NCBI RefSeq assembly: GCF_004803475.1
Contig: NZ_SRKY01000002.1
Location: forward strand, 186,001 to 250,000
DNA: 64,000 nucleotides
Direction of reading: 5' to 3'
Source of the DNA: Aliishimia ponticola
Lineage (GTDB): Bacteria > Pseudomonadota > Alphaproteobacteria > Rhodobacterales > Rhodobacteraceae
Part shown: piece after piece, positions 1 through 9,113 of the stretch
Layout: each line of letters begins with the position of its first letter
How positions within the stretch are numbered: the first letter of the stretch is position 1
Notes under the pieces: generated by a model
The model's input: only the letters and a program-made list of their open reading frames with translations
The model's database searches: none
What the model was told of the DNA's origin: nothing
Position numbers and translations under genes: made by a program

Positions 1-1416
1 AATGCGTCCATCGGGGTGCATACGGCGATGCAGGACAGCGCGCCGATGCTGATTTTCGTCGGTCAGGTCGGAACGGATATGAAGGGGCGCGAAGCGTTTC
101 AGGAAATCGACTACCGCGCGATGTTCGGCACTGTCGCCAAATGGGCGGTTGAGATTGACCGCATCGACCGCATTCCCGAAATCGTCGCCCGCGCCTGGAG
201 CGTTGCTGTCAGCGGGCGGCCCGGTCCGGTCGTCATCGCGCTGCCCGAAGACATGTTGTCGTCCCAAAGCGATGTGGCCCCGCTTGCGGCCCCGCTGCGC
301 CTGACATCGCCGGTTGCGCCGGATGCGGCCGTGGGCGAGGCTCTGGACATGCTGCGCGCGGCCAAGCGCCCTCTCATCATGATGGGCGGTGCGAATTGGA
401 CGGAAGACGGGCGCGCCGCGCTGCAATCCTTTGCAGAAGCATCGGATATTCCTGTCATCTGCGCGTTCCGGTATCAGGACCAGTTCGACAATTTCTCGCC
501 GGTTTATGCGGGGGAGGCCGGTGTCGGAATGCCGGCCAACGTCAAACGGCTGATCACGCAGGCGGATGTCATCCTCGCGCTCAATCTGCGCTTCGGGGAA
601 ATGACGACCGATGGCTACAGCTTGCTGGATGTGCCTGTGCCGCGCCAAGCGTTGATTCACGTCCATGCCTCGGACGCGGAGATCGGCAAGATCTACGTGC
701 CGAGCCTGGGCATTCATGCGGGCCATAATGGTTTTGCCGCACAATTGCAGCCTGTTACCGGGGAGTGGGCCGCATGGCGCGCAGAAGCCCGTGCGGGGTT
801 CGAGGCCGGGTTCGATGCTCCGGCGCAGCCATCGCCGGTGGATATGGTCGCCGTCACCGCCCATCTGCGCGAGGTGCTGCCCGCCGATGCGATCCTGACC
901 AACGGGGCAGGGAATTTCACCGTCTGGCCGAACAAGTTCTTCAAATTCGGGCCGGAGGCGCGGCTGCTGGCCCCGCAATCGGGGGCGATGGGCTATGGCC
1001 TGCCCGCCGCAATTGCTGCCAAGGTCGCCGCCCCGGACCGATGCGTCGTCTGCTTTGCCGGTGACGGTGATTTCCAGATGAACTGCCAAGAGCTCGCAAC
1101 CGCGGCACAGGCCGGGGCACAGCCCATTGTTCTGGTGGTCAATAACGGCATCTATGGCACGATTCGCGCGCACCAGGAGCGACAATATCCGGGACGAGTC
1201 TCTGGCACCGATATGGTCAGCCCAGATTTCGCTCAACTGGCGCAGGCCTATGGCTTTCACGGCGAGCGGGTGGAGCGGACGGAAGATTTCGCCGCCGCCT
1301 TTGAACGCGCCCTCGCCGCGCCGAGCGGTGCAGTGCTGGATTTGAACGTCGCGGCAGAGGCGATCACCCCGCGCCAAACCCTTAGTCAGATTCGCGAAGC
1401 GTCCCTGCGGGGCTGA
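1..1416 (+). CDS. Thiamine-pyrophosphate-dependent enzyme, acetolactate synthase-like (5' partial)
   Basis: The reading frame is open from base 1, so the true start lies upstream of the window; 471 residues are visible. The order matches the middle and C-terminal domains of the acetolactate synthase/benzoylformate decarboxylase superfamily. A central nucleotide-binding-like domain comes first, then the TPP-binding domain with the GDGDF motif and the NNGIYGTI segment about 30 residues later, which together bind Mg-TPP. The missing N-terminal part would be the PYR domain, roughly 100 residues. The substrate cannot be told from this fragment; no small regulatory ilvN subunit follows. The next gene on this strand is a small ORF before murA, so it is probably the last gene of its operon. 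Confidence 0.85.
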   Translation, partial: NASIGVHTAMQDSAPMLIFVGQVGTDMKGREAFQEIDYRAMFGTVAKWAVEIDRIDRIPEIVARAWSVAVSGRPGPVVIALPEDMLSSQSDVAPLAAPLRLTSPVAPDAAVGEALDMLRAAKRPLIMMGGANWTEDGRAALQSFAEASDIPVICAFRYQDQFDNFSPVYAGEAGVGMPANVKRLITQADVILALNLRFGEMTTDGYSLLDVPVPRQALIHVHASDAEIGKIYVPSLGIHAGHNGFAAQLQPVTGEWAAWRAEARAGFEAGFDAPAQPSPVDMVAVTAHLREVLPADAILTNGAGNFTVWPNKFFKFGPEARLLAPQSGAMGYGLPAAIAAKVAAPDRCVVCFAGDGDFQMNCQELATAAQAGAQPIVLVVNNGIYGTIRAHQERQYPGRVSGTDMVSPDFAQLAQAYGFHGERVERTEDFAAAFERALAAPSGAVLDLNVAAEAITPRQTLSQIREASLRG

Positions 1417-1437
1417 CCGCACTTACCCGCAATTCAA

Positions 1438-1462
1438 GTCGCCCCGTTCAAAGCGGGGCGGC
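1438..1462. terminator. Hairpin, probable bidirectional terminator
   Basis: A GC-rich inverted repeat (core CGCCCCG at 1440-1446 and CGGGGCG at 1454-1460, extendable by two pairs) with a 7-nt loop lies 22 bases after the stop of the TPP enzyme. It is also downstream of the tRNA-Thr gene read on the other strand. There is no clear T-run, so the assignment rests on position and stem strength. Confidence 0.5.
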
Positions 1463-1543
1463 GCACCATTGCCAAGACCGGCTTGCGCCATAGCCCGCGC
1501 GTCGCGCTTCTGACTGGCGATTTCTTTATGCGGGGAAAGGGGA

Positions 1544-1618
<75 letters not shown>

Positions 1619-1708
1619 CAGATCCCGTGGCCCGCGCATGTAGCGGCATTCGCAGAACCGTGCAAGGGCTATCTGGACGGTTTTTGCCCCCTGCGTTAAC
1701 AAGGCGGC

Positions 1709-1876
1709 ATGGCAGATAAGAGCACGGGCAAAAAGCAGCCGGACCGCGAAGCACGGCTCAAGGCGGCATTGAAAGCGAACATGGCCCGGCGTAAGGCGCA
1801 GGCCAAGGCGCGTTCTGCGCAACAAATGGCGGCCTCGGGCGCGGAAAAGACAGGCAAGGACGAGCAAGATGGATAG
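1709..1876 (+). CDS. Small basic conserved hypothetical protein upstream of murA
   Basis: An ATG at 1709 opens a 55-residue frame that is very rich in Lys, Arg, Ala and Gln (it begins [20 protein letters not shown]), predicted to be a charged helix or disordered. Its stop overlaps the murA start by 8 bases (murA begins at 1869), which suggests translational coupling. No membrane segment or Cys pair is present. I recognise no function; the overlap and the strongly biased composition argue that it is a real gene. Confidence 0.65.
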   Translation: MADKSTGKKQPDREARLKAALKANMARRKAQAKARSAQQMAASGAEKTGKDEQDG

Positions 1877-3137
1877 CATTCTGGTCACGGGCAACGGCCC
1901 GCTTAACGGGCAAATCCCGATCGCGGGCGCGAAAAACGCGTGTTTGACGCTGATGCCGGCGACATTGCTGAGCGATGAGCCGCTGACTCTGACCAATGCG
2001 CCGCGACTCAGCGATATCCGCACGATGACGACGCTGTTGCAGTCCTTGGGGGCAGAGGTCTCTTCCCTCGCCGATGGCCGGGTTCTGGCATTGTCGAGCC
2101 ATGCCCTGACCAGTCAGACGGCGGAATACGACATCGTGCGCAAGATGCGGGCGTCGATTCTGGTGCTGGGGCCGCTTCTGGCGCGCTTCGGTCACGCGGT
2201 AGTTTCGCTGCCGGGTGGCTGTGCCATTGGGGCGCGGCCGGTTGATCTGCACCTCAAGGCGCTGGAAGCCATGGGCGCAGAGCTTGAGTTGAAAGACGGC
2301 TATGTGCACGCCAAGGCCCCGAACGGGTTGAAAGGCGGCGAAGTGAATTTCGCTTTTGCCAGCGTCGGTGCGACGGAAAACGCGCTGATGGCGGCGACGC
2401 TCGCCAAGGGAACGACAGTTCTGAAAAATGCTGCGCGCGAGCCGGAGATCGTGGATCTTGCGCGCTGCCTGCGGGCGATGGGCGCGCAGATCGAAGGCGA
2501 GGGCGAATCGACCATCACCATCCAGGGCGTCGATCGGCTGGGCGGGGCGACGCATCAGGTGGTCACGGACCGGATCGAACTTGGCACCTACATGCTTGCC
2601 CCCGCGATCTGCGGCGGCGAGGTCGAATTGCTGGGGGGGCGGATCGAACTGCTGTCGGCTTTCGTGGAAAAGCTGGACGCGGCGGGCGTGTCGGTCGAAG
2701 AAACCGAAGCGGGGCTGAAGGTGCGGCGCAAAAACGGCCGGATTCAGGCGGTCGATGTGACGACCGAACCCTTCCCCGGTTTCCCGACGGATCTTCAGGC
2801 GCAGATGATGGCGCTGCTTTGCACCGCCGAAGGAACCTCGGTTCTGGAAGAAAAGATTTTCGAAAACCGCTTCATGCACGCGCCGGAGCTGATGCGCATG
2901 GGTGCGCAGATCGACGTGCATGGCGGGACAGCGAAGGTGACGGGCGTCGACCGGCTCAAGGGGGCGCCAGTGATGGCGACGGACCTGCGGGCAAGCGTCA
3001 GTCTGATCCTTGCCGGTCTGGCGGCCGAGGGGGAGACTCGCGTGGCGCGGGTGTATCACCTTGACCGTGGTTACGAACATGTGGTGCGCAAGCTTTCCGG
3101 CGTCGGCGCCAAGATCGAACGGATTTCGGGCGAATGA
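1869..3137 (+). CDS. murA: UDP-N-acetylglucosamine 1-carboxyvinyltransferase
   Basis: MurA transfers enolpyruvate from PEP to UDP-GlcNAc, the first committed cytoplasmic step of peptidoglycan synthesis and the target of fosfomycin. The 422 residues are the normal length. The N-terminal substrate loop with KN (residues 22-23) and the catalytic loop [15 protein letters not shown] are present. The catalytic Cys is at 118, so fosfomycin sensitivity would be expected rather than the Asp-type resistance. It overlaps the preceding small ORF by 8 bases and the following DUF2948 gene by 4 bases (ATGA), indicating one transcription unit. Confidence 0.98.
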   Translation: MDSILVTGNGPLNGQIPIAGAKNACLTLMPATLLSDEPLTLTNAPRLSDIRTMTTLLQSLGAEVSSLADGRVLALSSHALTSQTAEYDIVRKMRASILVLGPLLARFGHAVVSLPGGCAIGARPVDLHLKALEAMGAELELKDGYVHAKAPNGLKGGEVNFAFASVGATENALMAATLAKGTTVLKNAAREPEIVDLARCLRAMGAQIEGEGESTITIQGVDRLGGATHQVVTDRIELGTYMLAPAICGGEVELLGGRIELLSAFVEKLDAAGVSVEETEAGLKVRRKNGRIQAVDVTTEPFPGFPTDLQAQMMALLCTAEGTSVLEEKIFENRFMHAPELMRMGAQIDVHGGTAKVTGVDRLKGAPVMATDLRASVSLILAGLAAEGETRVARVYHLDRGYEHVVRKLSGVGAKIERISGE

Positions 3138-3604
3138 GCGAGGACGCACGGTTTGAAGACGGGCGCGAGGCGCCACTGAACCTTGGCGCACTGGACGCCG
3201 AGGATTTGAAGGTGATCTCCACGCTGGTTCAGGATGCCGTGTTTCCCGTGACGGAAATCGCTTGGCGGGCCAGCAAGCGGCAATTCGCGCTGCTGGTGAA
3301 CCGGTTCCGCTGGGAAGACGAAGGAAAGCAAAGGCACGCGCCTGAACGGGTGCAATCCGTGCTGGTCTTCGAAAATGTGCTGAGCGTGGCAAGCCAAGGG
3401 CTGGACCGGTCGGACAAGGATGTCATCCTTTCGCTTTTGTCCGTCACGTTCGAGCCGGGCGAGGACGCAGCCGGTGAAGTGCTTCTGACACTGGCCGGGG
3501 ATGGCGCGATTCGTCTGTCAGTGGAGGCGCTGGAAGCCGGGCTGCGCGACGTGACCCGGCCCTATAAGGCGCCCTCGGGCATGGCGCCGGGCCACACGCT
3601 TTAA
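3134..3604 (+). CDS. DUF2948 family protein
   Basis: This 156-residue soluble protein matches the alphaproteobacterial DUF2948 family, with the typical opening [22 protein letters not shown] and the later segment FRWEDE. It overlaps murA by 4 bases and is followed by hisD, a neighbourhood common in Rhodobacteraceae. There is no signal peptide or membrane helix. The family has no assigned biochemical function; the constant linkage to murA hints at co-expression with cell-wall synthesis but does not prove it. Confidence 0.88.
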   Translation: MSEDARFEDGREAPLNLGALDAEDLKVISTLVQDAVFPVTEIAWRASKRQFALLVNRFRWEDEGKQRHAPERVQSVLVFENVLSVASQGLDRSDKDVILSLLSVTFEPGEDAAGEVLLTLAGDGAIRLSVEALEAGLRDVTRPYKAPSGMAPGHTL

Positions 3605-3733
3605 CCACCTGCCAGCTTCAACCAAACGGAGCGCGCGTGCCGCGCGCAGTGTTCTTACGGGACGAATGGCCGGTGTTCTGGACATGTGCCAGTCGCAGCT
3701 ATATCGGCAGGCGTGACGACAGGAGAGAGCCAG

Positions 3734-5035
3734 ATGCCGCAGTTTCTTGAGACGACCGCAACGGATTTCGAGGCGCAGTTTCAAACCTTGTTGAACGCCA
3801 AGCGCGAAGACAGCCCCGATGTCGATGATGTCGTCGCCGGGATCATCGCCGATGTGCGGGCGCGCGGGGATGCCGCCGTGCTGGAGCTGACCGAACGTTT
3901 CGACCGTGTCGCCCTGACACCAGAAACCATGCGCATGACGCCCGAGGAGGTCGCGGCGGCGGCGGACGATGCGCCCGAAGAGGTGCGCGCGGCGCTGGTT
4001 CTGGCAGAAGAACGTATTCGCGCCTATCACGAACGGCAGATGCCTTCTGACGAAAGCTGGACCGATGAAAGCGGCGCGAGGCTGGGCTGGCGCTGGACAC
4101 CGGTTTCGGCGGCAGGGCTATATGTGCCCGGCGGGCTGGCGTCTTATCCGTCGTCGCTGCTGATGAATGCGGTTCCTGCGAAGGTGGCCGGGGTGCAGCG
4201 TCTGGCGATGGTCGTGCCGACCCCGGATGGCGCCGTGAACCCGGCGGTGATGGCGGCGGCGCAGATCGCAGGTGTCGATGAAATCTACCGTATTGGCGGG
4301 GCGCAGGCTGTTGCGGCATTGGCTTACGGCACGCAAACCATCGCGGCGGTCGACAAGATCACCGGGCCCGGCAATGCCTTTGTCGCAGCCGCCAAGCGCC
4401 GGGTTTTCGGACGTGTCGGCATCGACATGATCGCGGGCCCGTCGGAAATTCTGGTGATCGCCGATGGCGACAATGACCCTGATTGGATCGCCCTGGATTT
4501 GCTCAGCCAGGCCGAGCATGACGAAAGCGCGCAGTCGCTGCTGATCACCACGGATGCGGCGTTTGGCAAGGCGGTGGCCGAGGCGGTGGACAAACGGCTT
4601 GAGACACTGGAACGGCGCGCCATTGCTGGCATCAGTTGGCGCGACTACGGCGCTGTGATCGTGGCGCGGGATTTGGATGAGGCGGCTGCGCTGTCGGACC
4701 GGATCGCGCCCGAACACTTGGAGCTTTGCGTGGCCGATCCCGACGCCTTGGCCGAGAAGATCACCCATGCGGGCGCGATCTTCCTTGGGCAATGGACGCC
4801 CGAAGCAATCGGCGACTATATCGGCGGGCCGAACCACGTGCTGCCCACGGCGCGGTCGGCGCGGTTCTCTTCCGGTCTCAGCGTGATGGATTTTCTCAAG
4901 CGCACGACACTGGCGAAGATGAGCGCAGATAGCCTGCGTGCGATTGGCCCCGCGGCAGAGGTGCTTGCCACCTCCGAGAGCCTTGAGGCGCACGGGTTGT
5001 CCGTGACGGCGCGTCTATCCAAGCTGAACCGGTAA
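3734..5035 (+). CDS. hisD: Histidinol dehydrogenase
   Basis: HisD oxidises histidinol to histidine in two NAD-dependent steps, the end of histidine biosynthesis. From the ATG at 3734 the protein has 433 residues, the family length. That start has AGGAGAG 7 bases upstream, whereas the in-frame ATG at 3686 would add 16 atypical residues. Family motifs include the YVPGG loop, KITGPGN, the zinc/catalytic segments around PSEILVIAD and QAEHDESAQS, and the IAPEHLEL box. The rest of the his operon is not in the window. Confidence 0.97.
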   Translation: MPQFLETTATDFEAQFQTLLNAKREDSPDVDDVVAGIIADVRARGDAAVLELTERFDRVALTPETMRMTPEEVAAAADDAPEEVRAALVLAEERIRAYHERQMPSDESWTDESGARLGWRWTPVSAAGLYVPGGLASYPSSLLMNAVPAKVAGVQRLAMVVPTPDGAVNPAVMAAAQIAGVDEIYRIGGAQAVAALAYGTQTIAAVDKITGPGNAFVAAAKRRVFGRVGIDMIAGPSEILVIADGDNDPDWIALDLLSQAEHDESAQSLLITTDAAFGKAVAEAVDKRLETLERRAIAGISWRDYGAVIVARDLDEAAALSDRIAPEHLELCVADPDALAEKITHAGAIFLGQWTPEAIGDYIGGPNHVLPTARSARFSSGLSVMDFLKRTTLAKMSADSLRAIGPAAEVLATSESLEAHGLSVTARLSKLNR

Positions 5036-5194
5036 TCCTGCACGCGGCGCATCTGCGGCGGGCGGGTCAGCTTGCGAAATGCACAGCCCGCCCTGCGGTT
5101 GCGGCCGCGCGCCGCGTCATCGCTGATCCGTGATTGCCCAGCCTGCGGCAACCCGTTATGCAAAACGCCGAAGTTGGTCGAAAGGTCGTAACTT

Positions 5195-5674
5195 ATGTCC
5201 CGGATTACACAGATCGAGTTGGATGACGCCAACCTGCCGCCGCCCACGCCGGAGATCGCGCAAGAGCGGAAGGTTGCGCTGTTTGACCTGCTCGAGGACA
5301 ACACTTTCGTCTTGCCAGCGCGCGACGACCGCGCCGTTCCCGAGGGGCCGTACCACCTTGGCCTGTCCATTCGGGACAAGCGGCTGGTTTTCGACGTCAA
5401 CACAGAAGCCGATGAGCGCGCGGCGGAGTTCCACCTGTCTCTCAGCCCGTTTCGGCAGGTGGTGAAGGACTATTTCCAGATTTGCGAAAGCTACTTCGAG
5501 GCGGTGAAGACAGCGGCCCCCAGCCAGATCGAGACCATCGACATGGCGCGGCGCGGTATCCACAACGAAGGCAGCCGCGTTCTGCAGGAACGTCTGGAAG
5601 GCAAGGTGGAGATGGACCCCGACACGGCCCGCCGCCTGTTTACCCTGATCTGCGTGCTGCATTTCGGCGGTTAA
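5195..5674 (+). CDS. UPF0262 family protein
   Basis: The 159-residue soluble protein carries the UPF0262 signature: start SRITQIELDD, ARDDRAVPEGPYHL in the middle and IDMARRGIHNEG near residue 120. The family is restricted mainly to alphaproteobacteria and has no known activity. It lies 159 bases after hisD and 3 bases before the low-molecular-weight phosphatase gene, so those two are probably co-translated. The spacer before it holds a long-loop inverted repeat (5057-5063/5086-5092) that may end the hisD transcript. Confidence 0.88.
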   Translation: MSRITQIELDDANLPPPTPEIAQERKVALFDLLEDNTFVLPARDDRAVPEGPYHLGLSIRDKRLVFDVNTEADERAAEFHLSLSPFRQVVKDYFQICESYFEAVKTAAPSQIETIDMARRGIHNEGSRVLQERLEGKVEMDPDTARRLFTLICVLHFGG

Positions 5675-5677
5675 ACC

Positions 5678-6139
5678 ATGAACGGACTTCCTCAGTCGGT
5701 GCTGTTCTGCTGCGACCATAACGCGGTACGTTCGCCGATGGCGGAAGGCATCATGAAGAAGTTCTATGGCACGGGCACCTATGTGCAGTCGGTCGGCGTC
5801 CATAACGATATGGAGATCGATGGATTCTGCATCGCCGTGTGTCAGGAAAAGGGGGTCGAACTGTCGCGTCACCGCTCGCGCAGTTTCGATGAGATGGAAG
5901 AATGGGGCGATGACCTGTCCTCCTTCGATCTGGTGATTGCCTTATCCCCGGCCAGCCAGCGCCGGGCCCTGGAGCTGACGCGCTATTTCCATCTGGATGT
6001 GGAGTATTGGCCGATCCTCGATCCGACGGGGTTGGGCGAAACCCGCGAGGCCAAGCTGGAAAACTACCGCATGGCGCGTGACCAAATCATAGACCGGCTG
6101 ACCGAACGCTTCGGCGCGCCATTGGAGAGCAAATCGTGA
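5678..6139 (+). CDS. Low-molecular-weight phosphotyrosine phosphatase-like protein
   Basis: The 153-residue protein has the family fold order: an N-terminal P-loop of C-X5-R type (Cys12 to Arg18, sequence CDHNAVRS) followed by PMAEG, and a C-terminal acid loop ILDPTG containing the expected Asp-Pro. Both suggest an active phosphatase or arsenate-reductase-like enzyme. The loop lacks the usual G-N-x-C-R spelling. It follows the UPF0262 gene by 3 bases and overlaps the next gene by 4 bases. The substrate is unknown. Confidence 0.85.
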   Translation: MNGLPQSVLFCCDHNAVRSPMAEGIMKKFYGTGTYVQSVGVHNDMEIDGFCIAVCQEKGVELSRHRSRSFDEMEEWGDDLSSFDLVIALSPASQRRALELTRYFHLDVEYWPILDPTGLGETREAKLENYRMARDQIIDRLTERFGAPLESKS

Positions 6140-6525
6140 CAGTGATCGAAACCTATTTTGCAGCGTTCAACGCTGGCGATGTGCCCGGCATGTTGGACTG
6201 CTTGTCCGAGGATGTGGCCCATCACGTGAACGAGGGCGAGATTCGCCGCGGCAAGACGCTCTTTGCCGAGTTTTGCGCCCATATGAGCCGCTGCTACCGC
6301 GAGGAATTGACCGGTATGGTCGTCTTCGAGGCGCAAGGCGGCACGCGCGCGGCGGCGGAATACATCGTCAACGGCACTTATCTGGAAACCGATGCGGGAC
6401 TGCCTGAAGCGAAAGGTCAGACCTACCGTCTGCCCGCGGGGTCGTTCTTTGACGTGGCGGATGGCAAGATCACCCGCGTCACGACCTATTACAATCTCGC
6501 GGATTGGATGCGGCAGGTCGCCTGA
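6136..6525 (+). CDS. SnoaL/ketosteroid isomerase-like (NTF2-fold) protein
   Basis: A 129-residue protein of NTF2-like build: an N-terminal helix (YFAAFNAGDVPGMLDCL), the HHVNEGE strand, and a C-terminal FFDVADGKITRVTTYYN motif characteristic of SnoaL-type proteins. These bind small hydrophobic ligands or isomerise substrates. There is no signal peptide. The start codon overlaps the phosphatase stop, and its own stop overlaps the start of the acetyltransferase gene, so all three are one translation unit. The ligand cannot be deduced. Confidence 0.78.
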   Translation: MTVIETYFAAFNAGDVPGMLDCLSEDVAHHVNEGEIRRGKTLFAEFCAHMSRCYREELTGMVVFEAQGGTRAAAEYIVNGTYLETDAGLPEAKGQTYRLPAGSFFDVADGKITRVTTYYNLADWMRQVA

Positions 6526-7106
6526 TGAGGGTCCGGGCGCTGACCGGGGCGGCCCTGAGCGCGGCGTTGCCGGATGTGGCGCGTTTGCGGATCGAAGTGT
6601 TTCGCGACTGGCCCTATCTCTATGACGGGGACGCGGCCTATGAGGAGGCGTATCTGCGCCCCTATGCCGAAAGCGATCGTGCGATCGTCGTGGGCGCGTT
6701 TGATGGGGCGCGGCTTGTCGGGGCGTCGACCGGCGCGCCTTTGGCCGACCATGCAGAGGATTTCGCCGCTGCTTTCGATGACAGCGGTCTGGATTTGGCG
6801 CAGATATTCTATTGTGCGGAAAGCGTGCTGCTGCCGGGGTATCGTGGGCAAGGGTTCGGCCACGCCTTCTTCGATCATCGCGAAGCCCATGCGCGGCGTC
6901 TTGGTTTCACGGCCAGCGCCTTTTGCAGCGTGATGCGGCCGCAGGACCATCCGGCACGCCCGGCAGAATATCGGCCCCTTGACGGGTTCTGGCGCGCGCG
7001 CGGCTATGCGCCGCTGGATGGCGTCATTGCGCAATTTGACTGGAAAGATGTGGGCGCGGCGGCAGAAACCGCAAAGCCGCTGCAATTCTGGTATCGAACG
7101 CTTTAA
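6525..7106 (+). CDS. GNAT family N-acetyltransferase
   Basis: From the ATG at 6525 (overlapping the preceding TGA as TGATG) the protein has 193 residues. The acetyl-CoA binding motif A is visible as LLPGYRGQGFGHAFFDHREAHAR, the R/Q-x-x-G-x-G/A signature of GNAT enzymes, around residues 105-130. The acceptor substrate is unknown. An upstream in-frame start at 6504 would add only seven residues overlapping the SnoaL gene. The gene ends 7 bases from the convergent zinc-ribbon gene. Confidence 0.85.
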   Translation: MRVRALTGAALSAALPDVARLRIEVFRDWPYLYDGDAAYEEAYLRPYAESDRAIVVGAFDGARLVGASTGAPLADHAEDFAAAFDDSGLDLAQIFYCAESVLLPGYRGQGFGHAFFDHREAHARRLGFTASAFCSVMRPQDHPARPAEYRPLDGFWRARGYAPLDGVIAQFDWKDVGAAAETAKPLQFWYRTL

Positions 7107-7113
7107 GCCGGGG

Positions 7114-7449
7114 TCAGCCGGTCACTTTCTTCAGGAATTGCGACTTCAGCCCGATTTGGCCGTGGCCGGGCACTTTGCAGTCGATGTCGTGATCGCCCTC
7201 GACAAGCCGGATGCCGCGCACCTTCGTGCCGACCTTGATCGTGCTGGACGTGCCTTTGAGCTTTAGATCCTTGATGACCGTCACCGTGTCGCCATCGGCC
7301 AGAACATTGCCGACCGCGTCGCGGATTTCAGGGCCAGCGGTGGCGCCTGGCGACCATTCATGCCCACATTCGGGACACATCAGCAGGCTGGCCGCCTCAT
7401 AGGTATAGGCGGAACCGCATTCGGGGCAGGGTGGCAACGTGTCTGTCAT
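7114..7449 (-). CDS. Zinc-ribbon protein of the YjdM/PhnA family
   Basis: The 111-residue protein starts with two CPxCG knuckles (CPECGSAY and CPECGHEW, about 18 residues apart) forming a zinc ribbon. The PhnA C-terminal domain follows (DGDTVTVIKDLKLKGTSSTIKVGTKVRGIRLV). The family was once called alkylphosphonate utilisation protein PhnA, but that role is not supported and the true function is unknown. The start at 7449 was chosen because the ribbon begins directly after it; an upstream in-frame codon would add 19 residues unlike the family. Confidence 0.9.
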   Translation of the reverse strand: MTDTLPPCPECGSAYTYEAASLLMCPECGHEWSPGATAGPEIRDAVGNVLADGDTVTVIKDLKLKGTSSTIKVGTKVRGIRLVEGDHDIDCKVPGHGQIGLKSQFLKKVTG

Positions 7450-7529
7450 GGTGTCAGCTTTAGTCCCGCCCTTGCGTTTCGACCACTGCAAAGGCGCTGG
7501 GGCCAAGCGGCCAAAGGTCGCGGGGCGCG

Positions 7530-7727
7530 TCAGAAGTCGACGGCAAGGCCCTTTTTCTCCCAGTCGCCGTATCGGACGGGTTCCGGGCCATCGCGCCCGC
7601 CCAGTTCCTTCGGCATCGCAGCGGCCTCTGCTTCGGCCTTGGCACGGCGTTCGGCCGCTTCGGACAAAGCGCGTTGCGCCGCGGGCGGCAGGTCAGGGCG
7701 TTCTTTCGGGGTTTCCATGTCAGCCAT
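7530..7727 (-). CDS. DUF1674 protein, succinate dehydrogenase assembly factor 4 (SdhAF4)-like
   Basis: A 65-residue protein ending in GPEPVRYGDWEKKGLAVDF, the C-terminal signature of DUF1674 and of eukaryotic SDHAF4. SDHAF4 binds flavinylated SdhA and protects it before complex II assembly. The N-terminal half is a low-complexity, Ala/Glu/Lys-rich helix. ATG codons at 7727 and 7718 are both possible starts. The gene is divergent from rsmB with 42 bases between. No sdh genes are in the window, so the role is inferred from the motif alone. Confidence 0.85.
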   Translation of the reverse strand: MADMETPKERPDLPPAAQRALSEAAERRAKAEAEAAAMPKELGGRDGPEPVRYGDWEKKGLAVDF

Positions 7728-7769
7728 GGGGCTGATATACGCGCCCGGTTCAGCAAGGCAAGGGTTTCC

Positions 7770-9032
7770 ATGAGCGCAGATGGCATCGCGGCGCGTCGGA
7801 GCGCGGCATATCTTCTTGACCGGATTACCGGCGACGGGAAATTGATGAGCGATCTGATCGCGGGCGGCGCGTTGGAGCGTTTGTCCCCGCCCGACAGGGC
7901 CAGAGCGCAGCGATTGGCGACCGATGTGCTGCGCAACATGGACCGCGTGGATCGCCTGATGACTGATCACGTCCAAAAAACGCCCCCACTGCCCATACAC
8001 AATTTGCTGCGGATCGGCGCATTGGAATTGGCGCAAGGTGCGGCGGCCCATGGGGTCGTGAACGACCTTGTGTCCATCGCGTCGCGCAGCAAGCGGCACG
8101 GGCGGCTCAAGGGGCTGGTCAACGCGGTGCTGCGCAAGTTGGCGGACCATGCGGCTCAGGATTGGCTGACCCTGCCGACGCCGCGTATTCCCGATTGGCT
8201 GCGCGCCCCGCTTCTGGCGGCATGGGGCCGCGATACTGTCCGCGCGATGGAAGAGGCGCATGCGGCGGGCGCTCCGCTGGATCTTTCTGCGCGGGGCGAT
8301 GCGGCAGAACTGGCCAAGCAACTTGGCGGGACGCTGCTGCCCACGGGAACCGTGCGCCTGACCGATCCGGGGCAGGTGAGTGGCTTGCCCGGCTATACCG
8401 AGGGGGCGTGGTGGGTGCAGGATGCGGCTGCCGCAATTCCGGCGCGTCTTGTGGATGGCCACAAAGTACTTGACCTGTGCGCCGCGCCGGGGGGCAAGAC
8501 CATGCAGCTTGCCGCTGCGGGCAAGGATGTGACAGCGGTGGACTTGTCGGACAAGCGGCTAGAGCGCGTGCGCGAAAACCTCTCCCGGACCGGGCTGACG
8601 GCTGAACTGCTCCAATCGGATGCGCTTGAAGTGAGCGGACAATGGGATGCGGTGCTGCTGGATGCGCCCTGTTCGGCCACGGGCACCTTGCGGCGCCATC
8701 CCGATCTGCCCTTCGCCAAGGACGGGTCCGAGTTTTTCGGCCTGATCGACCTGCAAGCGCGGATGATCGACCACGCGGTGACGCTTCTGCGTCCGGGCGG
8801 GCAATTGGTGTTCTGCACGTGCTCTTTGCTGCCGGACGAGGGTGAGGTTCAGATCGAAGAGGCGCTGGAGCGTCATCCGGACCTGCAGATCGATACCGCC
8901 GCGCTGGAACAGCCGTGGATCGAGTCGGAATGGCGCAGCACGGAAGGCGGCCTGCGGCTGCGCCCCGATTTCTGGGCTGAGCAAGGCGGCATGGACGGGT
9001 TTTACATCGCGCCCTTGCGCAAACACGCCTGA
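7770..9032 (+). CDS. rsmB: 16S rRNA (cytosine-C5) methyltransferase RsmB
   Basis: RsmB methylates C967 (E. coli numbering) of 16S rRNA. From ATG 7770 there are 420 residues: an N-terminal NusB-like RNA-binding domain (about 1-135), a linker, and a Rossmann methyltransferase domain. The SAM motif is VLDLCAAPGGKT. The two family cysteines are Cys301 (DAPCSATGTLRRHPD) and Cys351 (FCTCSLLPDEGE). A start further upstream (7674) would run through the promoter region of the divergent SdhAF4-like gene and is rejected. The following gene is heparinase-like and then purH. Confidence 0.95.
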   Translation: MSADGIAARRSAAYLLDRITGDGKLMSDLIAGGALERLSPPDRARAQRLATDVLRNMDRVDRLMTDHVQKTPPLPIHNLLRIGALELAQGAAAHGVVNDLVSIASRSKRHGRLKGLVNAVLRKLADHAAQDWLTLPTPRIPDWLRAPLLAAWGRDTVRAMEEAHAAGAPLDLSARGDAAELAKQLGGTLLPTGTVRLTDPGQVSGLPGYTEGAWWVQDAAAAIPARLVDGHKVLDLCAAPGGKTMQLAAAGKDVTAVDLSDKRLERVRENLSRTGLTAELLQSDALEVSGQWDAVLLDAPCSATGTLRRHPDLPFAKDGSEFFGLIDLQARMIDHAVTLLRPGGQLVFCTCSLLPDEGEVQIEEALERHPDLQIDTAALEQPWIESEWRSTEGGLRLRPDFWAEQGGMDGFYIAPLRKHA

Positions 9033-9113
9033 CGCAAAATCAGACGGTGACTCGTGGTGCATCTGTCGGTATCCTGTGCCCAATTACGCCGGTAGAGCGT
9101 TGAAGGCAGGACA

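Noticed and set aside
1758-3392. Minus-strand open frame of 544 codons opposite murA and DUF2948
   Set aside because: Antisense shadow of clearly recognised genes in high-GC DNA; the translation is rich in Arg, His and Pro with no domain.
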